Below, piece after piece: positions 6,858 through 15,611 of a stretch of 44,256 bases of DNA. Below the pieces are notes generated by a model that had not been told where the DNA came from, ran no database searches, and was given only the letters and a program-made list of their open reading frames with translations. Origin of the DNA: Flavobacteriales bacterium (lineage in GTDB: Bacteria > Bacteroidota > Bacteroidia > Flavobacteriales_G > Salibacteraceae); the NCBI GenBank assembly GCA_018660685.1, contig JABJJW010000020.1, positions 1 through 44,256 on the forward strand, given 5' to 3'. Both the position numbers and the translations under genes were made by a program. Every line of letters begins with the position of its first letter. The first letter of the stretch is position 1.

Positions 6858-9473
6858 GTGAAACTTTTCAGATTCATATTTATTGCCCTTCCTCTCTTTG
6901 GGATCATCTCCTGTTCTCAGCAAAAGAATACGATTGTAAATCGGACTTATCACGATGTAACGGCCCATTACAATGGTTTTTTCAATGGTCGGTTAGCGCT
7001 CCAAGAAGCGCATGATGACATGCGGAATTCATATCAAGAAGACTACACGTCCCGCCTTCCGTTGTTCATTGAAGATAAAGACGAAGTCGTTCAACCAATC
7101 TATCCGAAACTCGATCGCGCCATCGCGAAAACGTCGCTTGTCATTGATCGCCATAGCATGGACATTAAAGGTAAGGAGTATTGCAAATGGATTGACGAAA
7201 CTTGGGTCGTGATGGGTGAAGCGCAATTCTTAAAGCGAGAATACATCCAGGCGAAGCAAATATTTGATTTCACGAAACGCAAGTATGACGACGACGAGAC
7301 AAAGCAGCTTTCATTGTATTGGCTTGGCCGCATTTATACCGCCCAAGAAAATTATACCCGGGCAGGAGATCATTTCAGAAAGGTCAGCGTTGTTGATGGC
7401 TTTCCGGAAAAAACGCTTGGTGACCTGTTTGCCGCGAAAGCAGATTTCTATCTTAAGCAAAATCGGTTAGAAGATGCGATCGAAGAGCTCGAGAAATCTG
7501 TCATTCGTACCAAGAAGCGAGCTGTAAAGACTCGAAGAATGTTCATTCTCGCACAACTGCTGCGAGAAGATGGAGACGGGATTCGATCAAGCGCGCTGTA
7601 CGAAGAGGTAATTAAGCGGAATCCAGAATATGAGATGGCGTTCTACGCGAAGATTAATCGAGCTCTCGCTCATGATGTAACTGCAGGAAATACCGAAGAG
7701 ATCAAGGAGATTCTCTTCAAAATGCTTCGAGATGAAAAGAACATCGAGTATCAAGATCAGATCTACTATGCCCTGGCTGAGCTCGAACTTAAAGAAGGGA
7801 ATGAGCCTAAGGGCGTTGAATATCTCAAACTTGCCACTCAGAAATCTGTGCGAAATGGCAATGCGAAAGGCTTGGCTTATTATCGCCTTGCAGGCATCTA
7901 TTTTGATAAACCGAACTACGCGATAGCTCAAGCCTACTACGACAGTACCGTTACTTTTCTAAACACAGAGCACCCTGATTATGACATGATCATGGCGAGG
8001 GCAGGAAGCTTGACCCAAATGATGCGCGATATCGAAATCGTAGACCGAGAAGATAGCCTTCAAGATTTCGCCCTTTTGAGTGAGAAAGAGCAGGAGCGAA
8101 GAATTGAAATGTTGATCGATGATTTCATCCAAGCTGAAAAAGATGCGGAGCGTCAAAAACAACTGGATCAAATGGAAAGTCAGCAAGCCAAATTTGATCA
8201 GAATTCCAATTTTAATCAGAATGCCAATCGGGGAGAGTGGTACTTCTACAATGCTGGCGCCGTAGGCTTTGGTGCGTCCGAGTTTCTAAGAATCTGGGGC
8301 AAAAGAAAAAACGAGGACAATTGGCGGCGTGCTGATAAAACAACCTTGGCCCCGCTGCTTTTAGGAGAAGAGGGTGAGGGCTTTGAGGAGGATACGCTTG
8401 ATGGCGCAAACGACCCCAAGAACGCCAATTACTATTGGAAGAGTGTGCCCGATACAGATGAAAAACTTGATCGCTCCCACGCCTTAATAATCGAGGCTCT
8501 TTATGACTTAGCATTGGTCTACAAAGAGCGGATGAAGGATGACCCGAAGGCAATCGAAACCTTCGAAGAACTTATTGCCCGTTATGACAGCTCTAAGTAT
8601 CATGTCAATGTGCATTATCAATTGTACCTCATGTACGCTGAGTCTGGCAATCAAACCAAATCCGACTATTATAAAACCGAGATACTCAAGAAGTATCCGG
8701 ATTCCGAATACGCAAAAGTCATTCTAAACCCCAACTACGCCCTTGAGAGCGTCGAAGAAGAAGCAGCGGTAAAGCAGCTTTACGCTCAGGCTTACATGGC
8801 GTTTGAAGATAGAAATTATAGGCAGTCATATGACGTTATACAAAGCAGTTTAAAACGTTTTCCGAACAGCGAATTCACCCCACAGTTTAAGTTCTTAGAA
8901 GCCCTATGTCTTGGATTCATCGACAGCCAAGAGCGAATGGTCATCGAGCTGAAGAATGTGAGGTCTTCTTACGGCAACAGTGAGGTTGGACAAGAGGCGG
9001 ACGAAATCATCCAATACTTCGAAAACGGAAGGTCGCTGGAGACGAGTTTGGAAGAAGCTGAAGAGGAAATAAACCAAGAAGAAATCAATGAACTTTTGGG
9101 CACATATTCCTACGACCTTGGAGCGTCTCACAATTTCGTTATGATCGTTCCCGACAGCTCCGATGTAAACACGACTCAGTCCCTCGTCAGCGACTTTAAC
9201 CGCAAATACTTTAGCACCAAAGGCTTTAAAACCTCAATGATTCCTCTCAAGGAAAGCCGCGCCATGATAATCGTATCCAATATTGGGTATGCAAATAAGG
9301 CGCTGGACTATTATGAAACGTTCACGGCGGCCTCCCCAGAGACCAAACCACTTATTGAGTTGGAATACCCGGTCTTTGTGATATCCTACGACAATTACGC
9401 TCATTTCTACAAGAATCAGAATGCTGACGCTTACCTGCAATTCTTCAATGAGAATTACCTAAAGGTCGAGTAG
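6858..9473 (+). CDS. sprE: type IX secretion system TPR lipoprotein SprE/PorW
   Basis: An 871-residue lipoprotein with the lipobox GIISC (Cys19). The conserved opening NRTYHDVTAHYNGFFNGRLA is characteristic of SprE (Flavobacterium) and PorW (Porphyromonas). The body is a string of TPR-like helical repeats with a charged, Gln/Asn-rich linker at about 420-460. The C-terminal domain starts near residue 750. In known species this protein is needed for type IX secretion and, in gliding members, motility, and it links the outer-membrane translocon to the gliding/secretion motor. The length fits the family. Translation appears to start at GTG 6858. An M23 peptidase gene lies upstream and a bactofilin gene downstream. 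No other T9SS gene is in the window. Confidence 0.9.
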   Translation: MKLFRFIFIALPLFGIISCSQQKNTIVNRTYHDVTAHYNGFFNGRLALQEAHDDMRNSYQEDYTSRLPLFIEDKDEVVQPIYPKLDRAIAKTSLVIDRHSMDIKGKEYCKWIDETWVVMGEAQFLKREYIQAKQIFDFTKRKYDDDETKQLSLYWLGRIYTAQENYTRAGDHFRKVSVVDGFPEKTLGDLFAAKADFYLKQNRLEDAIEELEKSVIRTKKRAVKTRRMFILAQLLREDGDGIRSSALYEEVIKRNPEYEMAFYAKINRALAHDVTAGNTEEIKEILFKMLRDEKNIEYQDQIYYALAELELKEGNEPKGVEYLKLATQKSVRNGNAKGLAYYRLAGIYFDKPNYAIAQAYYDSTVTFLNTEHPDYDMIMARAGSLTQMMRDIEIVDREDSLQDFALLSEKEQERRIEMLIDDFIQAEKDAERQKQLDQMESQQAKFDQNSNFNQNANRGEWYFYNAGAVGFGASEFLRIWGKRKNEDNWRRADKTTLAPLLLGEEGEGFEEDTLDGANDPKNANYYWKSVPDTDEKLDRSHALIIEALYDLALVYKERMKDDPKAIETFEELIARYDSSKYHVNVHYQLYLMYAESGNQTKSDYYKTEILKKYPDSEYAKVILNPNYALESVEEEAAVKQLYAQAYMAFEDRNYRQSYDVIQSSLKRFPNSEFTPQFKFLEALCLGFIDSQERMVIELKNVRSSYGNSEVGQEADEIIQYFENGRSLETSLEEAEEEINQEEINELLGTYSYDLGASHNFVMIVPDSSDVNTTQSLVSDFNRKYFSTKGFKTSMIPLKESRAMIIVSNIGYANKALDYYETFTAASPETKPLIELEYPVFVISYDNYAHFYKNQNADAYLQFFNENYLKVE

Positions 9474-9495
9474 GGCGCCGATTTCCTGCATTCCC

Positions 9496-9503
9496 TACTT
9501 TTG
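9496..9503 (+). promoter_or_regulatory. -7 promoter box TACTTTTG of the bactofilin gene
   Basis: Exact TAnnTTTG match 18 nt before the ATG at 9522. The TTG inside the box is in frame with the gene and would be mistaken for a start codon by a longest-ORF rule. Confidence 0.6.
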
Positions 9504-9521
9504 CACCCAAACCTACCTACG

Positions 9522-9932
9522 ATGAATAGAAGTACAAGATCTCAGAATGGTGATGGAGAATTTGGCGCACACAACCAAATTGCCAAAGGCACTAAGTTTC
9601 AAGGAGATATCATTACGGAAGGTGTTCTTCGTGTAGATGGAACATTAATCGGATCAATTGAGTCTTCTGGAAAACTCGTTGTTGGCCCTTCAGGCCGCAT
9701 TGAGGGCTCTATCAAATGCAACTCGGCTAATATAAGCGGAGAGGTGAAGGCTAAAGTTGTGGTCAAGGAATTACTCACACTTCAAGCTTCCTCGAAGCTA
9801 CAAGGTGAGATTACAACCGGGAAATTAGCAATTGAGCCAGGAGCGATGTTCAGTGGAACCTGCAGCATGGGTGGAGTTGTTAAAGACATCTCACGAGAAG
9901 AAGAACAGAGTGTCGCAGAAAAGACAGCCTGA
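9522..9932 (+). CDS. bactofilin (polymer-forming cytoskeletal protein)
   Basis: A 136-residue protein with a short polar N-terminus. A single bactofilin domain at about 20-120 is made of regularly spaced short beta strands (for example DIITEGVLRVDGTLIGSIES and VVGPSGRIEGSI), giving a right-handed beta helix. A charged tail follows. Bactofilins polymerise without nucleotide and often position cell-wall or envelope enzymes. I chose the ATG at 9522 because the in-frame TTG at 9501 lies inside the -7 promoter box. The gene sits between sprE and the ATP synthase genes, and its last 23 bases overlap the probable start of the next gene. A role in envelope organisation is inferred from the family and context. 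Confidence 0.93.
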   Translation: MNRSTRSQNGDGEFGAHNQIAKGTKFQGDIITEGVLRVDGTLIGSIESSGKLVVGPSGRIEGSIKCNSANISGEVKAKVVVKELLTLQASSKLQGEITTGKLAIEPGAMFSGTCSMGGVVKDISREEEQSVAEKTA

Positions 9933-10113
9933 TTCCTTTTATAAATACACATCTATGGCTGGTAAGATGATACTGATCATTCTTGCCTTCACATTTGGCG
10001 GCTACAAACTTGACGAGCAAGTCAAAATCGAATTTCCTGTATTCACGCTCATCTTCATATTGCTTGGCGTCTCGTTAGCCATCTATTCAATGATTAAAGA
10101 CCTGCTTAAATGA
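9910..10113 (+). CDS. atpZ: AtpZ/AtpI-family ATP synthase accessory membrane protein
   Basis: A small protein of about 67 residues with two membrane segments separated by a short loop: MILIILAFTFGGYKLDE and FPVFTLIFILLGVSLAIYSM. The first helix followed by G-x-x-L-D-E is the hallmark of AtpZ-type proteins encoded at the start of F-type ATP synthase operons, thought to help c-ring assembly or Mg2+/Ca2+ supply. GTG at 9910 is the most plausible start, giving the usual short polar N-terminus and a 23-nt overlap with bactofilin. An ATG at 9955 is an alternative. The stop overlaps the next gene's ATG (ATGA). Confidence 0.75.
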   Translation: MSQKRQPDSFYKYTSMAGKMILIILAFTFGGYKLDEQVKIEFPVFTLIFILLGVSLAIYSMIKDLLK

Positions 10114-10469
10114 ATCGATCACTAATGGTTCTATTGGGGGTCGCTGCGCTTGCGCTTGCTGCTCACTATTTCATTTTTCATTTGCTTGAAATTCGGTTCG
10201 CCAAGAGCTTGCTTCTCGTGTATGTGGTGGTGGTTGGCGTAACGGCATTATTCGACCATCTTTTACGTAAGCAAAAAGACCCGAAGAGGTTCGTCAACCT
10301 CTATATGGGATATAGCGGCGGAAAGTTAATGTTAAGTCTCTTTATTCTAGCGGCTTACGCATTTATCAACAGTGGGTACATTCTGCCGTTTGCAATTAGC
10401 TATCTCGTTGTTTATTTCTTATTCACAGCGTTCGAAATCTTCCAGCTGCTGCGACATCTAAAAAACTAG
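10110..10469 (+). CDS. four-helix membrane protein, AtpI-like, of the ATP synthase locus
   Basis: A 119-residue integral membrane protein with four predicted helices at about 5-25, 32-50, 66-86 and 91-112. The only long polar stretch is the basic loop LLRKQKDPKRFVN between helices 2 and 3. Size, topology and position between the AtpZ-like gene and atpB match the AtpI-type accessory protein of other ATP synthase loci. Sequence motifs alone do not prove it. The ATG overlaps the preceding stop by 4 nt, indicating coupling. Confidence 0.65.
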   Translation: MNRSLMVLLGVAALALAAHYFIFHLLEIRFAKSLLLVYVVVVGVTALFDHLLRKQKDPKRFVNLYMGYSGGKLMLSLFILAAYAFINSGYILPFAISYLVVYFLFTAFEIFQLLRHLKN

Positions 10470-10500
10470 GTAAAGGGTTTTTTTGTGAATAACATTATTC

Positions 10501-10508
10501 TACCTTTG
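10501..10508 (+). promoter_or_regulatory. -7 promoter box TACCTTTG of the atp operon
   Basis: Exact TAnnTTTG match. A T-run ending in TTTG (TTG at 10483-10485) lies 15 nt upstream as a candidate -33 element. The box is 38 nt before the atpB ATG, so atpB-G may be transcribed independently of the accessory genes. Confidence 0.65.
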
Positions 10509-10546
10509 CGGCCACAAATTCAGAGCGGTCATTTTTAGTTGATCAG

Positions 10547-11659
10547 ATGGGTAGATTAGAGCGTACAAAAAGCCAGTTACAAGCGAGCATACTTTCACTT
10601 GTAACTATTTTATTTTTAAGCCTTTCCGTTTCAGCCTCAGAAGCGGTTGACACTTCCAGCACGGAGGGTAAGTTCAATGCTGGTGAACTGATTATTCATC
10701 ACGTGCTGGACGCACACGAAATTCATATTGTCGACGGTCTTAGTATTCCTCTTCCAATGATCCTTTTCACGGAGAACGGAATGGATGTTTTCAATTACTC
10801 CGTATTCCTTAACGAAGATCACGAGCCTACACAGCACTATACCAGTAATGCAACCGGTAATGTTTATGCCTATCATCACGGTCACCCAATGATCATCGGT
10901 GATGATGGAGAAGAGTTAGCGCATGTTGGTTGGGGAATCAATGAGCATTCATTTCTAGACATGTCGATCACCAAGAACGTGGTTGGGCTTCTTCTTTCTC
11001 TAGGGTTGATGCTGTGGATGTTCTTGAGTGTGGCCAAGGCCTATAAATCAAACAACAATGGCGCTCCTCGTGGGTTTCAAAGCTTCGTTGAGCCTCTTAT
11101 TCTCTTCGTAAGAGACGAAATTGCAAAGCCATCAATTGGCAACAATCACAATCGGTACATGCCTTTCTTGCTGACCGTGTTCTTCTTTATTTGGATCGGT
11201 AACCTTCTCGGCCTTGTTCCTTTCTTAGGTGGGCTGAACGTCACTGGGAACATCGCGGTGACAGCCGTGCTCGCGGTATTCACCTTTCTTATTACGAGTG
11301 TTATCGCAAATAAGGGTTACTGGAAACACATGGTTGCACCTCCCGGAGTTCCTGTGTGGCTATTGCCCATCATAGTTCCAATTGAAATTTTTGGAATGTT
11401 CAATAAGCCAATTGTACTATGCCTTCGTCTCTTTGCGAACATTACGGCGGGTCACATCATTATTTTGTCCTTTACTTGTCTGATCTTCATTTTCAACGAT
11501 TTATCTGGACCGGGAACGGCCTATGGTGTTTCAGTTGGAACGGTGCTATTCAGCATATTCATGACTTGCCTAGAACTGCTCGTTGCATTTCTACAAGCCT
11601 ATGTTTTCACGCTGCTTAGTGCCTTGTATTTCGGTCAAGCAATTGAAGATCATCATTAA
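10547..11659 (+). CDS. atpB: F0F1 ATP synthase subunit a
   Basis: The 370-residue membrane subunit that forms the proton half-channels next to the c ring. The essential stator arginine is R294 in LCLRLFANITAGH. Five or six membrane helices fill residues 145-365. The N-terminus is unusual compared with Escherichia coli: a cleavable-looking signal (about 1-32, ending SVSASEA) and an extra domain of about 110 residues rich in His, exposed outside. Such long AtpB N-termini occur in Bacteroidota. It is the first of six structural genes in the order a-c-b-delta-alpha-gamma. An exact -7 box lies just upstream. Confidence 0.97.
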   Translation: MGRLERTKSQLQASILSLVTILFLSLSVSASEAVDTSSTEGKFNAGELIIHHVLDAHEIHIVDGLSIPLPMILFTENGMDVFNYSVFLNEDHEPTQHYTSNATGNVYAYHHGHPMIIGDDGEELAHVGWGINEHSFLDMSITKNVVGLLLSLGLMLWMFLSVAKAYKSNNNGAPRGFQSFVEPLILFVRDEIAKPSIGNNHNRYMPFLLTVFFFIWIGNLLGLVPFLGGLNVTGNIAVTAVLAVFTFLITSVIANKGYWKHMVAPPGVPVWLLPIIVPIEIFGMFNKPIVLCLRLFANITAGHIIILSFTCLIFIFNDLSGPGTAYGVSVGTVLFSIFMTCLELLVAFLQAYVFTLLSALYFGQAIEDHH

Positions 11660-11687
11660 TTAGAATCTTAATTCAAATCAATATATC

Positions 11688-11936
11688 ATGGAGTTATTAA
11701 GTGTTTTACTTGCGGCAGAAGCTAATGCAGCTATGGGTGCTGGAATCGGTGCTGGAATTGCAGCTTTAGGAGCAGGTGTTGGTATTGGTAGAATCGGTGG
11801 GTCAGCTCTTGAAGCTATGGCTCGTCAGCCTGAATCTACTGGTGTCATCCGAGCTAATATGATTGTTGCTGCTGCCCTTGTTGAAGGTGCGGTATTCTTT
11901 GCAATCGTATTGTGTCTCCTTATTCTGTTCGTATAA
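11688..11936 (+). CDS. atpE: F0F1 ATP synthase subunit c
   Basis: An 82-residue two-helix hairpin protein forming the rotor ring. Helix 1 holds the glycine-rich packing motif GIGAGIAALGAGVGIGRIGG. The polar loop contains ARQPE (45-49). The ion-carrying carboxylate is E66 in LVEGAVFF. I do not see the Gln/Ser/Thr pattern that Na+-binding c subunits carry near this Glu, so H+ coupling is more likely. It lies 28 nt after atpB. Confidence 0.97.
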   Translation: MELLSVLLAAEANAAMGAGIGAGIAALGAGVGIGRIGGSALEAMARQPESTGVIRANMIVAAALVEGAVFFAIVLCLLILFV

Positions 11937-12008
11937 ACAATTTTGAATCACTCTCTTGCGGTTGGCAGGAGAGTGCTTCTTTTTACTTCTGATAAACAAG
12001 ACAATCAA

Positions 12009-12503
12009 ATGGAATTAGTAACGCCCGGTTTCGGATTAGTATTCTGGACAACGATAAGTTTCCTTTCTGTTCTTTTCCTACTCGGAAAATTTGCTTGGGG
12101 GCCAATACTTAGGTCCATCAAAGAAAGAGAACTCACTATATCTGATGCGCTTGACTCCGCGGCGAAGGCCAAAGAAGAAATGCGCAAGCTCAAGGAAAGT
12201 AATGATGAGCTATTAAGAGAGGCTAGAGAAGAGCGCGACGCCATGCTTCGTGAGGCAAAAGGAACCAAAGATCAACTGATCTCCGAAGCCAAAACGCAGG
12301 CAAAAGTTGAGGCAGACAAAATCATTGCTTCGGCCAAAGATGAAATTAGAGGAGAGAAAGCAAAAGCTATTGGAGAATTGAAAGATAAAGTAGCTGAGAT
12401 CAGTTTCGATATCGCGGAAAAAGTCTTGGCTGAAAAGCTGAGTGACTCCGAAAAGCAAACCGCGTCGGTTACTAAGGCGTTAAACGAAATTAGCTTCAAC
12501 TAA
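12009..12503 (+). CDS. atpF: F0F1 ATP synthase subunit b
   Basis: The 164-residue peripheral-stalk subunit. One N-terminal membrane helix (about 8-28) with the conserved TPGFGLVFWTTISFL opening is followed by a long charged coiled coil that dimerises and binds delta. ATG 12009 gives the standard b-subunit N-terminus; an in-frame TTG at 11943 would add a non-conserved leader. The stop overlaps the atpH start by one base (TAATG). Confidence 0.96.
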   Translation: MELVTPGFGLVFWTTISFLSVLFLLGKFAWGPILRSIKERELTISDALDSAAKAKEEMRKLKESNDELLREAREERDAMLREAKGTKDQLISEAKTQAKVEADKIIASAKDEIRGEKAKAIGELKDKVAEISFDIAEKVLAEKLSDSEKQTASVTKALNEISFN

Positions 12504-13036
12504 TGAGGGCAGGAAAAGCCGCAGGCCGATACGCGCAAGCTCTTTTAGACCTCTCGTTGGAACAAAACCAGCTAGACGCTGTCATGAATGACATGGTCGT
12601 TGTTAGTCAGGCCTGTGCTGAGAATCGCGATTTGGAACTAATGCTTCAATCGCCGATCATCAAGGCTGATAAAAAGCGCGCGGTCATGGAGGGGGTTTTC
12701 GCCACGGCCATCTCCGAATTGAGCATGAGCTTTATTCGGCTGATCACCGACAAGGGAAGAGAGGGAATGTTACTAGGAATTTCGACCTCATTTCTCGCAT
12801 TATACAAGGAACACAAGGGAATAGTCCAAGCGGCTATTACGAGTGCGGTAGCGCTCACACAAGAGCAAAGAGAATCCCTCAAAAAATCCCTCGCTGGACT
12901 TGGGAACGAAGTTGAAATTACAGAAAGCGTTGAGCCATCCATTCTTGGTGGTCTTAAAATAACTGTTGGCGATCAGCGCATCGATGCGAGCGTCCAACGA
13001 AAATTGAATGATCTGAAGATCGATTTATCAAAATAG
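12503..13036 (+). CDS. atpH: F0F1 ATP synthase subunit delta
   Basis: A 177-residue stalk protein joining subunit b to the top of the alpha/beta hexamer. It begins with the family opening [13 protein letters not shown]. The C-terminal [20 protein letters not shown] is the conserved delta/OSCP signature. Its ATG overlaps the atpF stop. A 25-nt gap separates it from atpA. Confidence 0.96.
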   Translation: MRAGKAAGRYAQALLDLSLEQNQLDAVMNDMVVVSQACAENRDLELMLQSPIIKADKKRAVMEGVFATAISELSMSFIRLITDKGREGMLLGISTSFLALYKEHKGIVQAAITSAVALTQEQRESLKKSLAGLGNEVEITESVEPSILGGLKITVGDQRIDASVQRKLNDLKIDLSK

Positions 13037-13061
13037 TGCGAAAGCAATAATCAAAGAAGAA

Positions 13062-14639
13062 ATGCCAGAAATTAAACCAGCAGAAGTATCAGCCATCTTG
13101 AGAGAGCAACTCTCAGGAGCGAAAACAGAAGCAGAACTGGAAGAAGTGGGAACCGTCCTCGAAGTCGGTGACGGTATCGCAAGGATTTATGGTTTGTCTA
13201 ATGTTCAGGCCGGAGAATTGATTGAATTTGAAGACGGGCTTCAGGCAATCGCACTTAACCTCGAAGAAGATAACGTCGGGGCTGTATTGCTTGGTCACTC
13301 TACGAATATCAAGGAAGGGACTACAGCCAAGAGAACTACAAGAATTGCCTCAATTAACGTCGGCGAGGGAATCGTTGGTCGTGTTGTAAATGGTGTCGGT
13401 CAACCTATCGACGGTAAAGGTCCGATCGAAGGTGAACTTCATGAAATGCCAATTGAGCGCAAAGCTCCTGGTGTTATTTTTCGTCAACCAGTAAATGAGC
13501 CGCTTCAAACGGGTATTAAAGCGATTGACGCGATGATTCCCGTTGGTCGTGGACAAAGAGAATTGATCATTGGTGATCGTCAAACAGGTAAGACTACCGT
13601 TGCGATCGATACGATCATGAACCAGAAAGAATTCTATGACAGGGGCGAACCAGTATACTGCATTTATGTTGCCTCTGGGCAAAAAGGATCCACTGTTGCT
13701 GGTATCGTAAAAAGACTTGAGGATGCAGGCGCAATGGCCTACACTACCGTGGTAGCTGCCAACGCATCTGACCCTGCTCCGATGCAGTTCTACTCTCCGA
13801 TGGCGGGTGCTGCAATTGGTGAGTACTTCCGTGATACCGGAAGACCCGCATTGATCGTTTATGATGATTTATCGAAGCAAGCCGTCGCTTACCGCGAGGT
13901 GTCATTACTTCTTCGACGTCCTCCAGGGCGTGAAGCATATCCTGGCGATGTGTTCTACCTTCACTCACGTCTTCTTGAGCGTGCAGCCAAGGTGATTAAC
14001 GATGATACGATTGCAGCCCAAATGAATGACCTTCCCGAGTCACTGAAAAGCAAGGTTAAAGGTGGTGGTTCACTAACTGCACTTCCAATCATTGAGACAC
14101 AAGCCGGTGATGTATCCGCATACATTCCAACCAACGTAATCTCGATTACGGATGGTCAGATTTTCCTTGAGTCAAACTTGTTCCTCTCTGGTGTGAGACC
14201 GGCAATTAACGTTGGTATTTCAGTATCAAGGGTTGGTGGTAACGCTCAGATTAAGTCAATGAAAAAGATTGCGGGTACGCTTAAGCTTGACCAGGCACAA
14301 TATCGTGAGCTTGAAGCCTTCGCCAAGTTTGGTTCGGATCTCGACGCTGCGACCAAGTCTATTCTTGACAAAGGAGCTCGAAACGTGGAAATTCTTAAGC
14401 AAGGTGAAAACTCTCCAATGACTGTTGAGCATCAAATCGCCATTATTTACTGTGGAACTAAAAACCTTCTCAGAAGCGTACCTGTAAACAAAGTCAAGGA
14501 GTTTGAGGCTGAATATGTTGATACTCTCGAGAGAAAACACAGAGACGTTCTTGATACTTTGAAGTCAGGAAAATTGACGGATGAGGTGACCAATACACTT
14601 GAAACTGTTGCGGCAGATCTTACTGCTAAATACAACTAA
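13062..14639 (+). CDS. atpA: F0F1 ATP synthase subunit alpha
   Basis: A 525-residue non-catalytic nucleotide-binding subunit of the F1 head. It has an N-terminal beta-barrel (about 25-95) and the P-loop GDRQTGKT (171-178). The alpha signature [14 protein letters not shown] with the arginine finger region follows. The C-terminal helical domain is complete. Length is normal, and base composition is even with the neighbours. The gene lies between delta and gamma as usual. Confidence 0.98.
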   Translation: MPEIKPAEVSAILREQLSGAKTEAELEEVGTVLEVGDGIARIYGLSNVQAGELIEFEDGLQAIALNLEEDNVGAVLLGHSTNIKEGTTAKRTTRIASINVGEGIVGRVVNGVGQPIDGKGPIEGELHEMPIERKAPGVIFRQPVNEPLQTGIKAIDAMIPVGRGQRELIIGDRQTGKTTVAIDTIMNQKEFYDRGEPVYCIYVASGQKGSTVAGIVKRLEDAGAMAYTTVVAANASDPAPMQFYSPMAGAAIGEYFRDTGRPALIVYDDLSKQAVAYREVSLLLRRPPGREAYPGDVFYLHSRLLERAAKVINDDTIAAQMNDLPESLKSKVKGGGSLTALPIIETQAGDVSAYIPTNVISITDGQIFLESNLFLSGVRPAINVGISVSRVGGNAQIKSMKKIAGTLKLDQAQYRELEAFAKFGSDLDAATKSILDKGARNVEILKQGENSPMTVEHQIAIIYCGTKNLLRSVPVNKVKEFEAEYVDTLERKHRDVLDTLKSGKLTDEVTNTLETVAADLTAKYN

Positions 14640-14650
14640 AGGCTGAATAT

Positions 14651-15532
14651 ATGGCCAATTTAAAAGAGGTACGAATTCGGATTACATCGGTTAACAGCAC
14701 GATGCAGATCACTTCCGCAATGAAGATGGTCTCAGCTGCCAAACTGAGAAAGGCCCAGGATGCTGTCACGCAAATGCGTCCTTATGCACTCAAGTTGCAA
14801 GAAATTCTTTCAGGTCTGAGCACTGGCTTAGATACATCGGAAAACGAGTACGGTCGTGATGGGGAGGTGAAGAATGTTTTGGTTGTTGCCATATCTTCTA
14901 ACCGAGGATTATGTGGGGCATTCAACTCACAAGTCATCAAGCGTGTGAAGTCCATGATCAAGGATTCTAAAAAAGATCAAAACTTAACCGTTCTCACATT
15001 TGGAAAAAAGGCTGAAGAGGCTTTTAAGGGAACGGAGCATTTTATCAAGGGCACATTGCTCCCAAGGCAGACGAATGAAATTTTCGACGATCTGAACTTC
15101 GAGAATGCTTCCGTGGCTGCCGCTAAGATTATGCACGCCTTTAGAGAGAAGCAATTTGATCAGGTCGTTCTAGTCTATAACTCGTTCAAGAATGCTGCTA
15201 CTCAAGTTATCATGGAAGAGCGGTTTTTACCAATTGTTCCTGCTACGAACGACGAAGGCGAATCGCTCGACACTGACTACATTTTTGAGCCTGAGAAAGG
15301 TGAGTTGGTCAACGACATCATTCCTAAATCCCTCAAGACTCAATTCTACAAAGCGCTTCTTGATAGTTTCGCATCAGAACATGGGGCAAGGATGACTGCA
15401 ATGCACAAGGCGACCGACAACGCGTCGGATATGCTTAATGACTTGAAACTGACTTACAACAAAGCAAGACAGGCCGCTATTACAACCGAGATTCTTGAGA
15501 TCGTCGGTGGCGCAGAGGCGCTGAACGCTTAA
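14651..15532 (+). CDS. atpG: F0F1 ATP synthase subunit gamma
   Basis: A 293-residue central-shaft subunit. The N-terminal coiled-coil helix starts KEVRIRITSVNSTMQITSAM. The Rossmann-like middle contains SNRGLCGAFNSQVIK. The conserved C-terminal helix holds MTAMHKATDNASDML and TYNKARQAAITTEILEIVGGA. It is the last gene of this cluster. The genes for beta (atpD) and epsilon (atpC), which follow gamma in many bacteria, are absent here and must be encoded elsewhere. A strong intrinsic terminator follows 23 nt later. Confidence 0.97.
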   Translation: MANLKEVRIRITSVNSTMQITSAMKMVSAAKLRKAQDAVTQMRPYALKLQEILSGLSTGLDTSENEYGRDGEVKNVLVVAISSNRGLCGAFNSQVIKRVKSMIKDSKKDQNLTVLTFGKKAEEAFKGTEHFIKGTLLPRQTNEIFDDLNFENASVAAAKIMHAFREKQFDQVVLVYNSFKNAATQVIMEERFLPIVPATNDEGESLDTDYIFEPEKGELVNDIIPKSLKTQFYKALLDSFASEHGARMTAMHKATDNASDMLNDLKLTYNKARQAAITTEILEIVGGAEALNA

Positions 15533-15555
15533 TCAAACCGACATATTACTTGACA

Positions 15556-15582
15556 GCCTCTCTTTGTGAGAGGCTTTTTTTT
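15556..15582 (+). terminator. rho-independent terminator of the atp operon
   Basis: A perfect 7-bp stem GCCTCTC/GAGAGGC (15556-15562 and 15568-15574) with loop TTTGT, followed at once by eight T. This is the clearest terminator in the window. Confidence 0.93.
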
Positions 15583-15598
15583 GTCGCATCGAACGCTT

Positions 15599-15606
15599 TA
15601 CCTTTA
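15599..15606 (+). promoter_or_regulatory. -7-like box TACCTTTA before the histidine kinase
   Basis: Matches TAnnTTTG except for the last base and ends 5 nt before the kinase ATG, the same short spacing seen at the other probable leaderless genes. Confidence 0.4.
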
Positions 15607-15611
15607 GGCTG

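Noticed and set aside
8212-8553. 113-codon ORF on the strand opposite to sprE
   Set aside because: It lies entirely inside a well-supported gene in another frame and its product is Pro/Ser/Arg-rich without motifs, as expected for a shadow frame.
10471-10490. T-rich run after the AtpI-like gene as a terminator
   Set aside because: No stem precedes the T-run; it fits better as part of the -33 region of the atpB promoter.
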